Part shown: positions 54,137 to 63,345 of the stretch, in pieces
How the letters are laid out: each line of letters opens with the position of its first letter
Numbering within the stretch: the stretch's first letter is position 1
Assembly: GCF_002777255.1 (NCBI RefSeq)
Contig: NZ_CP017634.1
Span: forward strand, 1,810,903-1,874,902
From: Candidatus Formimonas warabiya
GTDB taxonomy: Bacteria; Bacillota; Dehalobacteriia; Dehalobacteriales; Dehalobacteriaceae
Direction: 5' to 3'
Length of the DNA: 64,000 bases
Made by a program: the position numbers and the translations under genes
The notes under the pieces: generated by a model
Databases searched by the model: none
Seen by the model: the letters and a program-made list of their open reading frames with translations, nothing else
What the model was told of the DNA's origin: nothing

Positions 54137-54184
54137 ACTTCTTCCCCGTTTGTGAAAGTAATGAACCGCTTACGGGGAAGAAGT
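54137..54184. terminator. Terminator after the NCS2 permease
   Basis: ACTTCTTCCCCGT (54137-54149) pairs perfectly with ACGGGGAAGAAGT (54172-54184) and TTTAATTA follows. It separates the permease from the convergent transducer gene and may serve both directions. Confidence 0.75.
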
Positions 54185-54202
54185 TTAATTACTTAGGCAA
54201 AT

Positions 54203-55057
54203 TTAGGCATTGGTATCTGTCGTTAATTCCTGAGCCATTGCTACAAGTAAATTAGCCAATCGAGTTAAATTTTCTACCTCTGGACTCACTTTAGTAAGAA
54301 CTTCTGCTTGGTGGTTGGCGACCATAGCCACTTCTTGGGTGGATGAATTAATTTGTTCCACAGCATTTTTAATTTGGTCCAAAATACTTCCTATGTTTTT
54401 AGTAGACTTAGTACTGGTATGGGCTAATTTCCGAACCTCTTCAGCCACCACTGCAAAACCTCTGCCGTTCTCTCCAACCCGAGCCGCCTCAATCGCTGCG
54501 TTCAGTCCAATTAAGTTAGTTTGTCCGGCAATTTTCCGGATCACTTGCACAACTTGATCCGTTTCGCCAACACGAGCATTGGTTTGCATGGATATACTGT
54601 TTAATTCCTGGCTTGTAGCAGAAAGCTCTTCCGCTTCCGCTGCAATTTGTTGAACAGTCGTATCAAAATGCTTTATACTCTCTTCCAACGATTTGGCAAT
54701 GTCAAGGAGCCTTTCTTTTTTATCAACTGACAACGCAATTGAAATGCCTCCCACAACTTCATTTTCTTCAAAGATCGGTATATCTATAGATATACAAGCT
54801 TCACCAAAGATTTTCCTATCTACCTCTGTTACCGATCGTTGTCTTTTTTTCATGGCATTATAAACTGGGTATTCGGGCACTATCGGCATACCGATATATG
54901 ATTGACTCGATGGTTGTGCTTTTGTATTGGCAAACCAAATTAGCTTTTCTGTGTCATATAACCATATTCCAATATCCTCGATAGTAAATTGTTTAAGATA
55001 AGGAGCTACCGTTAAAAAATGCTGCAAAGTTCTACAATATTGATCGGACTCTGTCAC
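54203..55057 (-). CDS. Soluble methyl-accepting chemotaxis-type transducer
   Basis: 284 residues with no membrane segment. The N-terminal 110 residues form a sensory region (IGIWLYDTEKLIWFANT ... CISIDIPIFEENEVVGGISIALSV), followed by a short helical MCP signalling domain with the hairpin-tip words AGQTNLIGLNAAIEAARVGENGRGFAVVAEEVRKLA. Such cytoplasmic sensors report metabolic signals to CheA. Here a purine or methyl-donor signal is a reasonable guess. Start GTG (55057) after GGGTGGAG. It is convergent with the permease gene. The 268 bp upstream hold no gene. Confidence 0.88.
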   Translation of the reverse strand: MTESDQYCRTLQHFLTVAPYLKQFTIEDIGIWLYDTEKLIWFANTKAQPSSQSYIGMPIVPEYPVYNAMKKRQRSVTEVDRKIFGEACISIDIPIFEENEVVGGISIALSVDKKERLLDIAKSLEESIKHFDTTVQQIAAEAEELSATSQELNSISMQTNARVGETDQVVQVIRKIAGQTNLIGLNAAIEAARVGENGRGFAVVAEEVRKLAHTSTKSTKNIGSILDQIKNAVEQINSSTQEVAMVANHQAEVLTKVSPEVENLTRLANLLVAMAQELTTDTNA

Positions 55058-55325
55058 TACTCCACCCCCATAGAAATATTTACTTCTAAAAGATAGAAAC
55101 TGAACTTTAATAGAGTCAGATCATCCTTTGGTTCCAATAAATGTTTATCTCCGTTCACTATGAGCTCCACTTTTTTGCCCATCTCTTCTTCCCCAACTTT
55201 CCATCAGTCTAGAAAGATAACGATTACTAAAATCTCTCCCATAATTTTCTTGCCAGTTCCCTGCTCTTAGCCTCATTCTCTCAACTCGTCAATATCTATT
55301 AACTACTGTTGATTATTTATATTTC

Positions 55326-56132
55326 CTATTCATATAAACCATTTCTATAGGCCTTTAAGTATTTCATGGTATGTCGATCTAATCCCAACAACGCCTGAGC
55401 AGCAAATATAAGACCCATTAATTGTTTGTCGGTTGGATTTAGGATAAAAGAATCCATCCCCATACCCAGGTTCAATACTGTAAACACATGATTTAACACC
55501 TTCCGGTTGGGCAACCCGTAGGACACATTACTTAAACCGCAAATAGTATGGACATCCGGATATTTACTTTTTATATATTGGACGGTCTTAAGAACCTCTT
55601 GCCCCGCCTGATCTCCCGTACTAATCGGCTTGATAAGTGGATCCAGATAAATGTCATTTTGGGGTATCCCGGATTTTATAAGGTCGGGAATGAGTTTGTC
55701 CACTATTTTAATTCTTTGTTCAACCGTTTCCGGCATGCCGGAGTCATCCATTAATAATGCCACTACTTTAGCTTGATACTCTAATACCAAGGGCAACACA
55801 TTTTCAAATCTTTCTTTCTCTGCTGTAATTGAATTGATCATCGGCTGTCCATTTCTATGCTGCCTTAATCCTGCCCGGAGGGCCTTACTGTTGGGACTAT
55901 CCATACAAAGAGGAATATCCTTCACCACATCTTGAACTGTGTTTACCAGCCATTCAATTGTTGTCTCTTCCTCAAATACCACTGTTCCACAATTAATATC
56001 AATATAATCTGCGCCAGCTTTAGCTTCCTCTACAGCAACTTGCTGAATATAAGATGCATTTCTCGCCTCAACAGCTTCTTTTATTGCCTTGCGGCTGGTA
56101 TTAATTAATTCTCCAACAATGAGAAGCGACAT
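55326..56132 (-). CDS. Corrinoid:tetrahydrofolate methyltransferase (pterin-binding, AcsE/MtgA type)
   Basis: 268 residues of the pterin-binding TIM-barrel family that includes the methyl-THF:corrinoid protein methyltransferase AcsE and MtgA of glycine betaine demethylation. Seen: GELINTSRKAIKEAVE, GADYIDINCGT, DIPLCMDSPNSKALRAGL, INSITAEKERFENV and GLSNVSYGLPNRKVLN. It would carry the methyl group from the corrinoid protein to tetrahydrofolate. It is third in the unit corrinoid protein - MtmB-like methyltransferase - this gene, about 118 bp after the second. Confidence 0.9.
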   Translation of the reverse strand: MSLLIVGELINTSRKAIKEAVEARNASYIQQVAVEEAKAGADYIDINCGTVVFEEETTIEWLVNTVQDVVKDIPLCMDSPNSKALRAGLRQHRNGQPMINSITAEKERFENVLPLVLEYQAKVVALLMDDSGMPETVEQRIKIVDKLIPDLIKSGIPQNDIYLDPLIKPISTGDQAGQEVLKTVQYIKSKYPDVHTICGLSNVSYGLPNRKVLNHVFTVLNLGMGMDSFILNPTDKQLMGLIFAAQALLGLDRHTMKYLKAYRNGLYE

Positions 56133-56250
56133 AATTAAGCCACCTTTCGAATCAATAACTTTGTGAATTTATGAAGATATCAGGAGGGCCTGGTACGAAA
56201 GCACCCGACCCTCAACTTCTTTAGATATCTTGCTTTTAATAAGATTGGGG

Positions 56251-57651
56251 CTACATTTCATTGTAAACTTTATCTAATGGCATACCTAAATCAATTAATT
56301 CTTTTCTGATGTCCAGATATAATCTTTCATATTCAGGAAGCGGCCTCATTTCTTTAAGATCAAAACAGTCTAATACGCTCTTTCCTTTAGGCGGGTTCGT
56401 AAGCCTTTCCTCGTATTTCGGAAGCACTTTCTTGGCTACTTCGTTAGCATCTTTACGGGTCATTCCCGCACAGGATTTGAACACTTCTCCGCACCACCAA
56501 GCCTCCATCGGCGTTAAATGATCGGTAAATTTTCCGCCGGCTGACCGGGGCTGGGTTGTTTTAGAAGCACCTGATACACAGTGATTCATTAAACCAACGG
56601 CTGCTTCATACATGAACATGTCGGTGCATGGACCGCCGGTTTCATTGACGATCTTGTTACGGATTAAATTGGTATTCCGGCTTACTGCCTGGATTGATAC
56701 GCTGTTGGCCCACAAGGCTTTACGTCCGCAATTGCCAAACAATTGAATATCATAAACATAGGAACTAGTATAATCGCTGTCCAAAACTGTTCCGATCAAC
56801 AAGTCGGTAGCAACATTGGCTAGCGCTGCTCCTTCTGCAGGACCTGCATACCCGCCGATATAAGAAAAACCGCCGGCACGGATCCTCATATCATAATTAA
56901 TAGCCATCATGATCCGGTGGAATACGGAAAAATTGGTCTTCATTTCCACCGGGCAAAGAGCCATGGTAACATTTCCCGGGCCGCCCATAGCGGCAGCGCC
57001 GCCCAAATGTCCGAACTCAGTTACGGCACCGGCAACTCCCGTATTGGCCATCCCGGGGCGTCCTGCCCGCCATAAGGCATGACGTCTTAGCTCTACCTCG
57101 TAACGGCCCATTAAAGTTTCATAAGGGGTTCCGGACCGGACTTTTTGCCCATAGATGGTAGCTAGAGACGGTCCATGAAGCACATCCACCAATTTTCTGT
57201 ATTTTACTAACCCTTCGACAATAGGAACATATAAATCTTCTGAAACCACAATTCCCAAGGAAGCACAAAGCAGGGGGGGAGTCGGGTCCTCTGGTTTTCG
57301 TACCTTCAACAATACGGTATCCGGACCGGAACCTAGGGTAAGTTCTTTGGGTTTATGCATTAATGTATGTTTTAATTCCTCTTCGGTAATCTTGATAATC
57401 CGTTCCGTTTCTACATTCAACATACCCAATTCCAATGCCAGTTCGTGCCCGGCTTTGAAAAACTGATCGGCTAAATCATCATCCGTATTAATCGGATTTT
57501 CCATATCAAGAGTATTCTGCAGGCCATATTTTTTTAATTTTTCTTTTATGGTTTGCGGAATAATCTTTGTATCCCATTCTTTTACCGAGCAAATCGGCCC
57601 CGTAAATGCTTTTTCCAGGCTCTTCAATAGCTTTTCCCGTCTTAATGACAT
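56251..57651 (-). CDS. MtmB-family (monomethylamine methyltransferase-like) enzyme without pyrrolysine
   Basis: 466 residues. Long, continuous agreement with the MtmB family as I know it: LRRHALWRAGRPGM, GGYAGPAEGAALANVATDLL near residue 265, AVSRNTNLIRNKIVNETGGPCTDMFMYEAAVGL and the C-terminal PPKGKSVLDCFDL. Methanogen MtmB carries pyrrolysine from an in-frame TAG, but here there is no amber codon and no pyl gene in the window, so the substrate is probably not methylamine. The N-terminus starts after GGGGGCCGAAAA. Adjacent genes encode its corrinoid protein and the pterin acceptor enzyme, giving a complete methyl-transfer triad. Confidence 0.82.
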   Translation of the reverse strand: MSLRREKLLKSLEKAFTGPICSVKEWDTKIIPQTIKEKLKKYGLQNTLDMENPINTDDDLADQFFKAGHELALELGMLNVETERIIKITEEELKHTLMHKPKELTLGSGPDTVLLKVRKPEDPTPPLLCASLGIVVSEDLYVPIVEGLVKYRKLVDVLHGPSLATIYGQKVRSGTPYETLMGRYEVELRRHALWRAGRPGMANTGVAGAVTEFGHLGGAAAMGGPGNVTMALCPVEMKTNFSVFHRIMMAINYDMRIRAGGFSYIGGYAGPAEGAALANVATDLLIGTVLDSDYTSSYVYDIQLFGNCGRKALWANSVSIQAVSRNTNLIRNKIVNETGGPCTDMFMYEAAVGLMNHCVSGASKTTQPRSAGGKFTDHLTPMEAWWCGEVFKSCAGMTRKDANEVAKKVLPKYEERLTNPPKGKSVLDCFDLKEMRPLPEYERLYLDIRKELIDLGMPLDKVYNEM

Positions 57652-57665
57652 ATTTTTCGGCCCCC

Positions 57666-58364
57666 TTATGCCTGATAATATTCATAAACTACTGTTTCAA
57701 ATGATCCGGGTTTATTACCGCTTTTTACTAATTGCTTGCAAACTTCTACCGCATCCGTGGCCGTCCGCCCATGTCCATCGGCTTTGATTGTTGCCGCCCA
57801 ATTTGCCGTAACAGGTCCACCGCCCACAATGTAATAGTATTGGTCGCGTACACCGGCGTCCTCTAAATACTTGGCTAGGTCCTCCTGATAGGGCATGGAA
57901 GTTGTTAACAAGGTAGAAGTGGCAATAATGTTAGCCCCCACTTCCTTGGCTTTTTCCAGAAACCTCTTAACTTCCACATTAATGCCGATATCATAAACTT
58001 CAAAACCATTCACGGACAATAACCCGGCCACAATGTTTTTCCCGATATCATGCATATCTCCAAAGACGGTACCAATGACAACTTTGCCCAAAACTGGGGT
58101 ATCGGCTTTTTCATCCGCCAATGCTTTGGACAAAACATTCAGAACTTCTTGCATGGCATCTCCGGCTAGAGTTAATTCCGGCAAAAAGGCTTCTCCGGCA
58201 CTAAACCGGGCACTGATCACTTCCAATCCTTTTGATGCACCCTTCTCAATTGCTTCCAGAGCTGAAATACCTGCATCCAAAGCCTCTTGAGCCACTTTTT
58301 TAGCTTCATCGCCATCACAGTCTACGATTGCGTCTGTTAAACGCTTTAAAATTTGCTCCTTCAT
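57666..58364 (-). CDS. Methyltransferase cognate corrinoid protein
   Basis: 232 residues. Helical cap domain (1-90, ISARFSAGEAFLPELTLAGDAMQEVL) and Rossmann-like B12 domain with the cobalt-ligand motif GDMHDIGKNIV near residue 105, the TSTLLTTSM loop and GGGPV. It is the same class as MtmC/MttC/MtgC. It receives the methyl group from the MtmB-like enzyme 14 bp downstream and passes it to the pterin methyltransferase. Start ATG 58364 after GGGAGG. It may also serve the MttB-family enzyme at 45765, which has no corrinoid gene beside it. The 284 bp upstream (58365-58648) are AT-rich without a gene, where the operon promoter must lie. Confidence 0.93.
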   Translation of the reverse strand: MKEQILKRLTDAIVDCDGDEAKKVAQEALDAGISALEAIEKGASKGLEVISARFSAGEAFLPELTLAGDAMQEVLNVLSKALADEKADTPVLGKVVIGTVFGDMHDIGKNIVAGLLSVNGFEVYDIGINVEVKRFLEKAKEVGANIIATSTLLTTSMPYQEDLAKYLEDAGVRDQYYYIVGGGPVTANWAATIKADGHGRTATDAVEVCKQLVKSGNKPGSFETVVYEYYQA

Positions 58365-58648
58365 TATTTGCGCCTCCCAACATTAATTCTTCAGTTTCCT
58401 TGTTTTTTGTTAGATCATTTTAAGAAAAAATTTTGCCTCCATACTAAACTTTCAATGTTGGATGCCACCTCCCGTCAACTATGTTTTTGAAAAATTTGTT
58501 TTCAATAACAACATCATGATGTAGTGCTTTCCAAGATTTTTCTTTCTTTAACACATTTCAACCTTTCACTATTTATACAAAAAGAATGGTATCCGATATC
58601 TCCTTTTATTTAACCTTTTGTACTTTTGTGCAATACTTTCAAAAAAAA

Positions 58649-58680
58649 GAGGCGGCAAGTATTTGCGATACTGCCGCCTC
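58649..58680 (-). terminator. Strong terminator of the PucR-family gene
   Basis: GAGGCGGCA-GTAT / ATAC-TGCCGCCTC stem (one bulged base) with a short loop, followed on the minus strand by TTTTTTTTG, just after the regulator stop at 58722. It insulates the methyl-transfer operon from the regulator. Confidence 0.88.
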
Positions 58681-58721
58681 AGGAGAAACATTGTAAATAT
58701 TCAACTGAATACTAACGAGTT

Positions 58722-60329
58722 TCAAAAATTTAATTTGCCTTTGTTTTTTGCACTGATCAAAGGGAGTAATTTCAAGGCAATTTCCATATTTAAACGATCA
58801 CTGGCTAATTTTAAATTAACTCTACACAACTTTTCAATAACAGAGATCCGGTATCTGACTGTGTTAGGATGCATAAACATTTTTTTTGCTGTTTCCCGAT
58901 AATTACAACCGCTTTCAAAAAAACATTCTAAAGTCTCTAACAAATCAACATCACTTTCACCGCTTTGTTTCGTTAACGGCTTTAAGTAATCTTCATAATA
59001 CTGGTTAACTTCCTGACTTACCTTGAGTATCCGAAAAAAGCCCAATTCGTGAAAATAATAAATCCTTGGATTTAAGTCTAAACATGACCCAATTTGGATC
59101 GCAATTTTCGCTTCTTCATAGCTCTTTGCCACATCCTGAAAAGTTGCTGGTCTTCCCAGTCCGATGATAATATTAGTAACTTTTAAAACATTGATTACCT
59201 CATGATATATTTTATTAAGCAGAGAAGAATATTTATCTAAATCATTAGGGATAAACAAAACGAAATGTTTATTCTCAACTAAACCAAATACGGTCTGACG
59301 CCCGAAAATTTTTGTGATCAAATAGTCTATATCATTAATAAAGTTAATTTCATGAAGTTCATTTGACATATTATCAAAACTTATGATCACCACCATGCCG
59401 TCATTGGGAATTTCAAAATCCAACTGACCGGCCTGAAATTTTGCTTCCTCCCACGAATACTTTCCATGCAGAAAAGATTCCAAAAAGCTTGTTCGATACT
59501 TCCTATTAATATCTATAATAGATTTAATTCTCTGTACTTCCACTGCACACGCGGAAGCAGCATAATCTAAAATATTAAAATCATTTTTATCAAAGTCCCG
59601 GTCATTTTTCAAAAGTAAAATGTTTCCTTGGGATTTTCCTTTCTCCACAATTTCTGCAGACAACCACTCTATCACAAAATCGTTTTTTACATATTGAAAA
59701 AGACTTACCCCACTACTAATATTTCTGGGAGTAAGTATTTCCCGCCATTTACTAGGATCAAAAACGAAGTCTTCCAATCCCCCCTGGGCCGGAAAATCAT
59801 AAATTACATGCTGAAACAAAACCACAGCTCTTAAACCGCTCCATTTATAAAGTATCTTTGCCAATCCGGCCAATCCTTCAGTAAAAACACTGTAATTAAT
59901 TTCCTTATATACTTCCTCTACCCGTTTCACTTCTTTCGTCAATTTGGAAACCATGTTTAAATTAATAAAGTCATAGATTTCGGTATAGGCATACTCATCC
60001 GGAATGCTGATGATCGGTACGTTAAGTCGATTCCCTAAGTCTTCCATTTTCCGGGGAAGTGTTCTGCCAAAAAAACGCAGCTTGATACCTAATGCAGCAG
60101 CCCCTTTTTTGGCCAAACTTTCTAAAACTATTTTTTGATTGTTTTCATCGTTTAAGAGACTATAACCAGTTGTAATAACTAATTCTCCGCCTCTTAAATA
60201 TTTTGCAATATCAGGTGAGTCCAGCACTGTGACTGAAGATACAATATTGGAAAGTCCGCTTTGACCGGCTAGTACCTTTGACGCAGAAAAAAAATCACAT
60301 GAAAGCAAATCTTTTAAGCTTATTTCCAT
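58722..60329 (-). CDS. PucR-family transcriptional regulator
   Basis: About 535 residues starting at MEISLKDLLSCDFFSASKVLAGQ, the typical PucR N-terminal start. Segments include the PucR sensory domain (1-125, SPDIAKYLRGGELVITTGYSLL), a central CdaR/GGDEF-like part, and the C-terminal HTH domain with CNYRETAKKMFMHPNTVRYRISVIEKL. In Bacillus, PucR controls purine (allantoin/urate) catabolism, so its place between the methyl-transfer operon and adenine deaminase fits purine induction. Alternative upstream start at 60353 would add eight residues. Ends in a strong terminator. Confidence 0.9.
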   Translation of the reverse strand: MEISLKDLLSCDFFSASKVLAGQSGLSNIVSSVTVLDSPDIAKYLRGGELVITTGYSLLNDENNQKIVLESLAKKGAAALGIKLRFFGRTLPRKMEDLGNRLNVPIISIPDEYAYTEIYDFINLNMVSKLTKEVKRVEEVYKEINYSVFTEGLAGLAKILYKWSGLRAVVLFQHVIYDFPAQGGLEDFVFDPSKWREILTPRNISSGVSLFQYVKNDFVIEWLSAEIVEKGKSQGNILLLKNDRDFDKNDFNILDYAASACAVEVQRIKSIIDINRKYRTSFLESFLHGKYSWEEAKFQAGQLDFEIPNDGMVVIISFDNMSNELHEINFINDIDYLITKIFGRQTVFGLVENKHFVLFIPNDLDKYSSLLNKIYHEVINVLKVTNIIIGLGRPATFQDVAKSYEEAKIAIQIGSCLDLNPRIYYFHELGFFRILKVSQEVNQYYEDYLKPLTKQSGESDVDLLETLECFFESGCNYRETAKKMFMHPNTVRYRISVIEKLCRVNLKLASDRLNMEIALKLLPLISAKNKGKLNF

Positions 60330-60523
60330 AGTGCCACTGCCCCCTACCCTCAAAGTAGTTTGCCTCTATATCCTTTTCATATAAAATACATATAGGATAC
60401 ACCCTTAGAAACTCACTGTAAAACAATATTCGCCAAGTATCGGGCTGTTCCTGCAAGCACTCTTTTCGGGGAGACTTTGCTGTTGGGACTTTTTTCCCTT
60501 GGCACAGCGATAATTAAGAAAAA

Positions 60524-60547
60524 AACCTCCATTAATAATCGGAGGTT
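60524..60547 (-). terminator. Terminator of the adenine deaminase gene
   Basis: AACCTCC / GGAGGTT stem with a 10-base loop, followed on the minus strand by TTTTTTCTTAATT, about 60 bp after the deaminase stop. It lies inside the 279-bp gap before the PucR gene, which otherwise shows no gene. Confidence 0.8.
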
Positions 60548-60608
60548 ATCACCCATGTGACGCTTTAACACTTATTCTGACATGCTCAAGGTTATTTTTT
60601 TGATCTTT

Positions 60609-62309
60609 TTACAAGGGTATGATCTTAAATTCGTTTACATCAACCAATCCAAGATCCGTCAGCCTGATTTGAGGAATCACGGGCAGGGAAAGGAACGCCA
60701 AAGTCATAAAAGGATCGAAATCATCGGATACTCCTAGCTCCCGGGTTGCCGCCTTCACCAATTCCAGGGTTTCTACCACTTTCTCCACGGGCTCGTAAGA
60801 CATCAGGCCGCCCAAAGGCAAAGCTAAGGAGGCGAGAACCTTTCCTTCTTTCACCACGGCTAAACCGCCTTTCAGTCTTACCATTTCGTCTATGGCCCGC
60901 AAGATATCATCATCATTGTCCCCGGCGATAATCAGGTTGTGGCTGTCATGGGCCACCGTAGAAGCAATGGCCCCGTTTTTGATATGAAAACCGTGCACCA
61001 GGCCCACTCCTATGTTGCCCGAGCCATGATGCCTCTCCACCACCACCAGCTTGACAATGTCTCCTGCACCGGACAGATACTGGGCAGAGGGAACCGTGAT
61101 CTTTTCCGTCACCAGCTGATGCGGGATAATCTTGATCACATGAACGTCATCTTTCAGGTTAAAAGTCAATTTCCCCGGAGAAATCGGACCAATCTTTAAA
61201 CCTTCCGGCAAACATCCCCCCACCTTTTCCTCAGGTACCTGGTAAACGGCTTTGCCGTCAACGGCCGCCAGCTTTCCTTTTTTAAACACCTTTGCCGCCG
61301 CCATGGTGTCCAGATCGTTCAGGATCACCAGATCCGCCTGGTAACCTGGGGCCACTGCCCCCAGTTGCTTCAAGCCAAAATGCTGGGCCGGATTAATGGT
61401 GGCCATCTGGATCGCCGTCACAGGCTCCATCCCCTGGGCGATACACAGCTTAACCAAATGATTGATATGTCCTTCTTTGATGAGATCCGTGGGATGCCTG
61501 TCATCGGTGCACAGCATGCACCGGCTCGAATTGTATTTGTTCACGGCAGGCAGCAAATCCTTTAAATTCTTCGCCGCCGTACCTTCCCGGATCATTAATT
61601 TCAGTCCTGCCCGCAGGCACTGAAGGGCTTCTTCGCTGCTGGTACATTCATGGTTGGAGGTAATGCCCCCCAGAACATAGGCCGATAAGTCTTGAGCATT
61701 GACTCCTGTAATGTGTCCATCGATGCGCATCTTTTTCTCTTGAAATAAATCCAGTTTAGCCCAGACGGACCGGTCCCCAAATATCACGCCGGGATAATTC
61801 ATCATTTCCGCTAAGCCTAAAACTCTCGGATGACCGATAAATTTTGCCAGGTCATCAGCGGTCAGGGCAGCGCCTGAGGTCTCCAAATGAGTAGCAGGAA
61901 CGCAAGAGGGCAGCATCAGATAGATGTCTAACGGGATCCGCTCACTTTCCTGCAAAAGGTAGTCGATGGCCCGCGTACCATAAACATTGGCCAGCTCATG
62001 GGGATCGGCAATAATGGTGGTCGTCCCTTTCGGCATCACGGTAGCGGAATACTGCACGGGGCTAACCAGGGAACTTTCGATATGCACATGGGCGTCAATA
62101 AAACCCGGAACTACAAAGGAACCGCCCAGATCAACTTCCTCCTTCCCCTGATAGGAACCGGTGCCCACGATATACCCACCGGAAATTGCTACGTCTCCCG
62201 AAAAACACGTACCGGAAAAGACATCCACAATCATGCCGTTTTTCAGCACTAAGTCTGCGGCTTGGTGGCCTCTCGCCATGGCCAAAATAGATTGATCATA
62301 ATACACCAT
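60609..62309 (-). CDS. ade: Adenine deaminase
   Basis: 566 residues, amidohydrolase of the Ade/YerA type that turns adenine into hypoxanthine and ammonia. Motifs: GFIDAHVHIESSLVSP near residue 75, TTTIIADPHELANVYGT, DGHITGV near 195, the metal-site TSNHECTSSEEALQ and the Asp in LCTDDRHPTDLI. Starts after AGGAGGGGTGA. It lies between the PucR gene and an MtrH-like gene on the same strand. Its GC content is higher than that of the methyl-transfer operon to the left. Hypoxanthine would enter the XDH route. Confidence 0.93.
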   Translation of the reverse strand: MVYYDQSILAMARGHQAADLVLKNGMIVDVFSGTCFSGDVAISGGYIVGTGSYQGKEEVDLGGSFVVPGFIDAHVHIESSLVSPVQYSATVMPKGTTTIIADPHELANVYGTRAIDYLLQESERIPLDIYLMLPSCVPATHLETSGAALTADDLAKFIGHPRVLGLAEMMNYPGVIFGDRSVWAKLDLFQEKKMRIDGHITGVNAQDLSAYVLGGITSNHECTSSEEALQCLRAGLKLMIREGTAAKNLKDLLPAVNKYNSSRCMLCTDDRHPTDLIKEGHINHLVKLCIAQGMEPVTAIQMATINPAQHFGLKQLGAVAPGYQADLVILNDLDTMAAAKVFKKGKLAAVDGKAVYQVPEEKVGGCLPEGLKIGPISPGKLTFNLKDDVHVIKIIPHQLVTEKITVPSAQYLSGAGDIVKLVVVERHHGSGNIGVGLVHGFHIKNGAIASTVAHDSHNLIIAGDNDDDILRAIDEMVRLKGGLAVVKEGKVLASLALPLGGLMSYEPVEKVVETLELVKAATRELGVSDDFDPFMTLAFLSLPVIPQIRLTDLGLVDVNEFKIIPL

Positions 62310-62367
62310 TCACCCCTCCTTGAATAAGGTCAGAAGACACAATGTCCCTAAATCTATTATAAAGGAA

Positions 62368-62395
62368 AAGCCTCAACCTAAAAAGATTGGGGCTT
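62368..62395 (-). terminator. Weak terminator or attenuator between the MtrH-like gene and ade
   Basis: On the minus strand AAGCC-CCAATC / GGTTG-AGGCTT can pair imperfectly around a short T-rich loop, followed by TTCCTTTATAAT. The TATAAT may also be a -10 box for ade. It lies about 22 bp after the MtrH-like stop. Confidence 0.4.
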
Positions 62396-62416
62396 AAAAT
62401 AACTGCTGGACCATGC

Positions 62417-63325
62417 TTAGAAAATTTTCAGCAACGGGGTCTGAGAAGTCAGGGGCCTTACCCCATACTCTTTGACGGTAAAAGCACCGACGGCATCCAT
62501 CATGCTCACGCCGGCATATACCCAGGAAGCGTTTACCATGGGACCGTAAAAGATAAAATCCGCCCCATAGGCCACCGGCAGACTCATGGCTACGGAGCCG
62601 GCCGCTTGAAAAGCTTCCTTTTCCAGTTGTTTGGTCCTTTTCCACATGTATAAAGCGTTGGAAGGAGCGCAGCCGGTAACCAGGCCATATTTTTCTTTTA
62701 AATCGGCAATCGCTAAGGCGGACCAGCCGATACTGGGCAAATCCAGCACGCCTGTGTCCAATAAAATATTTTCCACTCCTGCCTCCGCCAGCCTGAATAA
62801 GATGTTTTGCTCTTTAGTTAACAGCTTAGATCTGTCAAAAGGCTTGATACTCCTGCTGTTAAAGACCATCAGCACGCAGTTTTTTACACCCAGTTCTCCC
62901 AGCATATTTATTTCCTGGGCCCCGGCTCCGATATCCAGGGAGTTATAGATGAGCTGGTTCTTGATTTTGCTTTGCCTTAGGCTTTTCATCACTTCCAGGC
63001 GGACTTTCTCGACAGGGGAATCCACCAGGATAGGGTCACCGGTCTGCTCAGCCACAAAGTGTACATACTTTTCCAAGGCTTCTACCGTTTCCCCTACCAC
63101 ATCAATCATCCGGGGCAAACCGGTTTTGATGGACCATTCCTGATCTGTCCGGAGCAGTTCCGCAGCCCGATCCCGGTCAAACTCTCCTTTTTGGTGATCG
63201 GTTACAATCTGATGTCCCCGGTAGAACAGGCTGCCGATTAAAACAGTAGGGTATTGGCCGGGTTGCCCGCCCAGGGTGATCTCACCGATGGTGATAGTTT
63301 TTTGCGGTGCCAAAAATTTGTGCAT
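62417..63325 (-). CDS. MtrH-family methyltransferase
   Basis: 302 residues. Belongs to the family of tetrahydromethanopterin S-methyltransferase subunit H, which in methanogens moves the methyl group between the pterin and a corrinoid. Bacterial members are found beside methyltransferase genes. Recognisable: PTVLIGSLFYRGHQIVTDHQKGEFD, LVDSPVEKVRLEVMKSL, YNSLDIGAGAQEINMLGELGV, VENILLDTGVLDLPSIG, TGCAPSNALYMWKR and SVAMSLPVAYGADFIFYGP. It is the same class of acceptor enzyme as the 55326 gene but an unrelated subfamily. It lies 20 bp downstream of an MtmB-like gene, so it should act with it. Bacteria would use THF rather than methanopterin. Confidence 0.88.
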   Translation of the reverse strand: MHKFLAPQKTITIGEITLGGQPGQYPTVLIGSLFYRGHQIVTDHQKGEFDRDRAAELLRTDQEWSIKTGLPRMIDVVGETVEALEKYVHFVAEQTGDPILVDSPVEKVRLEVMKSLRQSKIKNQLIYNSLDIGAGAQEINMLGELGVKNCVLMVFNSRSIKPFDRSKLLTKEQNILFRLAEAGVENILLDTGVLDLPSIGWSALAIADLKEKYGLVTGCAPSNALYMWKRTKQLEKEAFQAAGSVAMSLPVAYGADFIFYGPMVNASWVYAGVSMMDAVGAFTVKEYGVRPLTSQTPLLKIF

Positions 63326-63345
63326 ATTGTTTTCCTACCTATTCC

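Noticed and set aside
58452-58467. TGGCATCCAACATTGA upstream of the corrinoid protein gene as a sigma-54 promoter
   Set aside because: The -12 GC is replaced by GA and lies one base too far.
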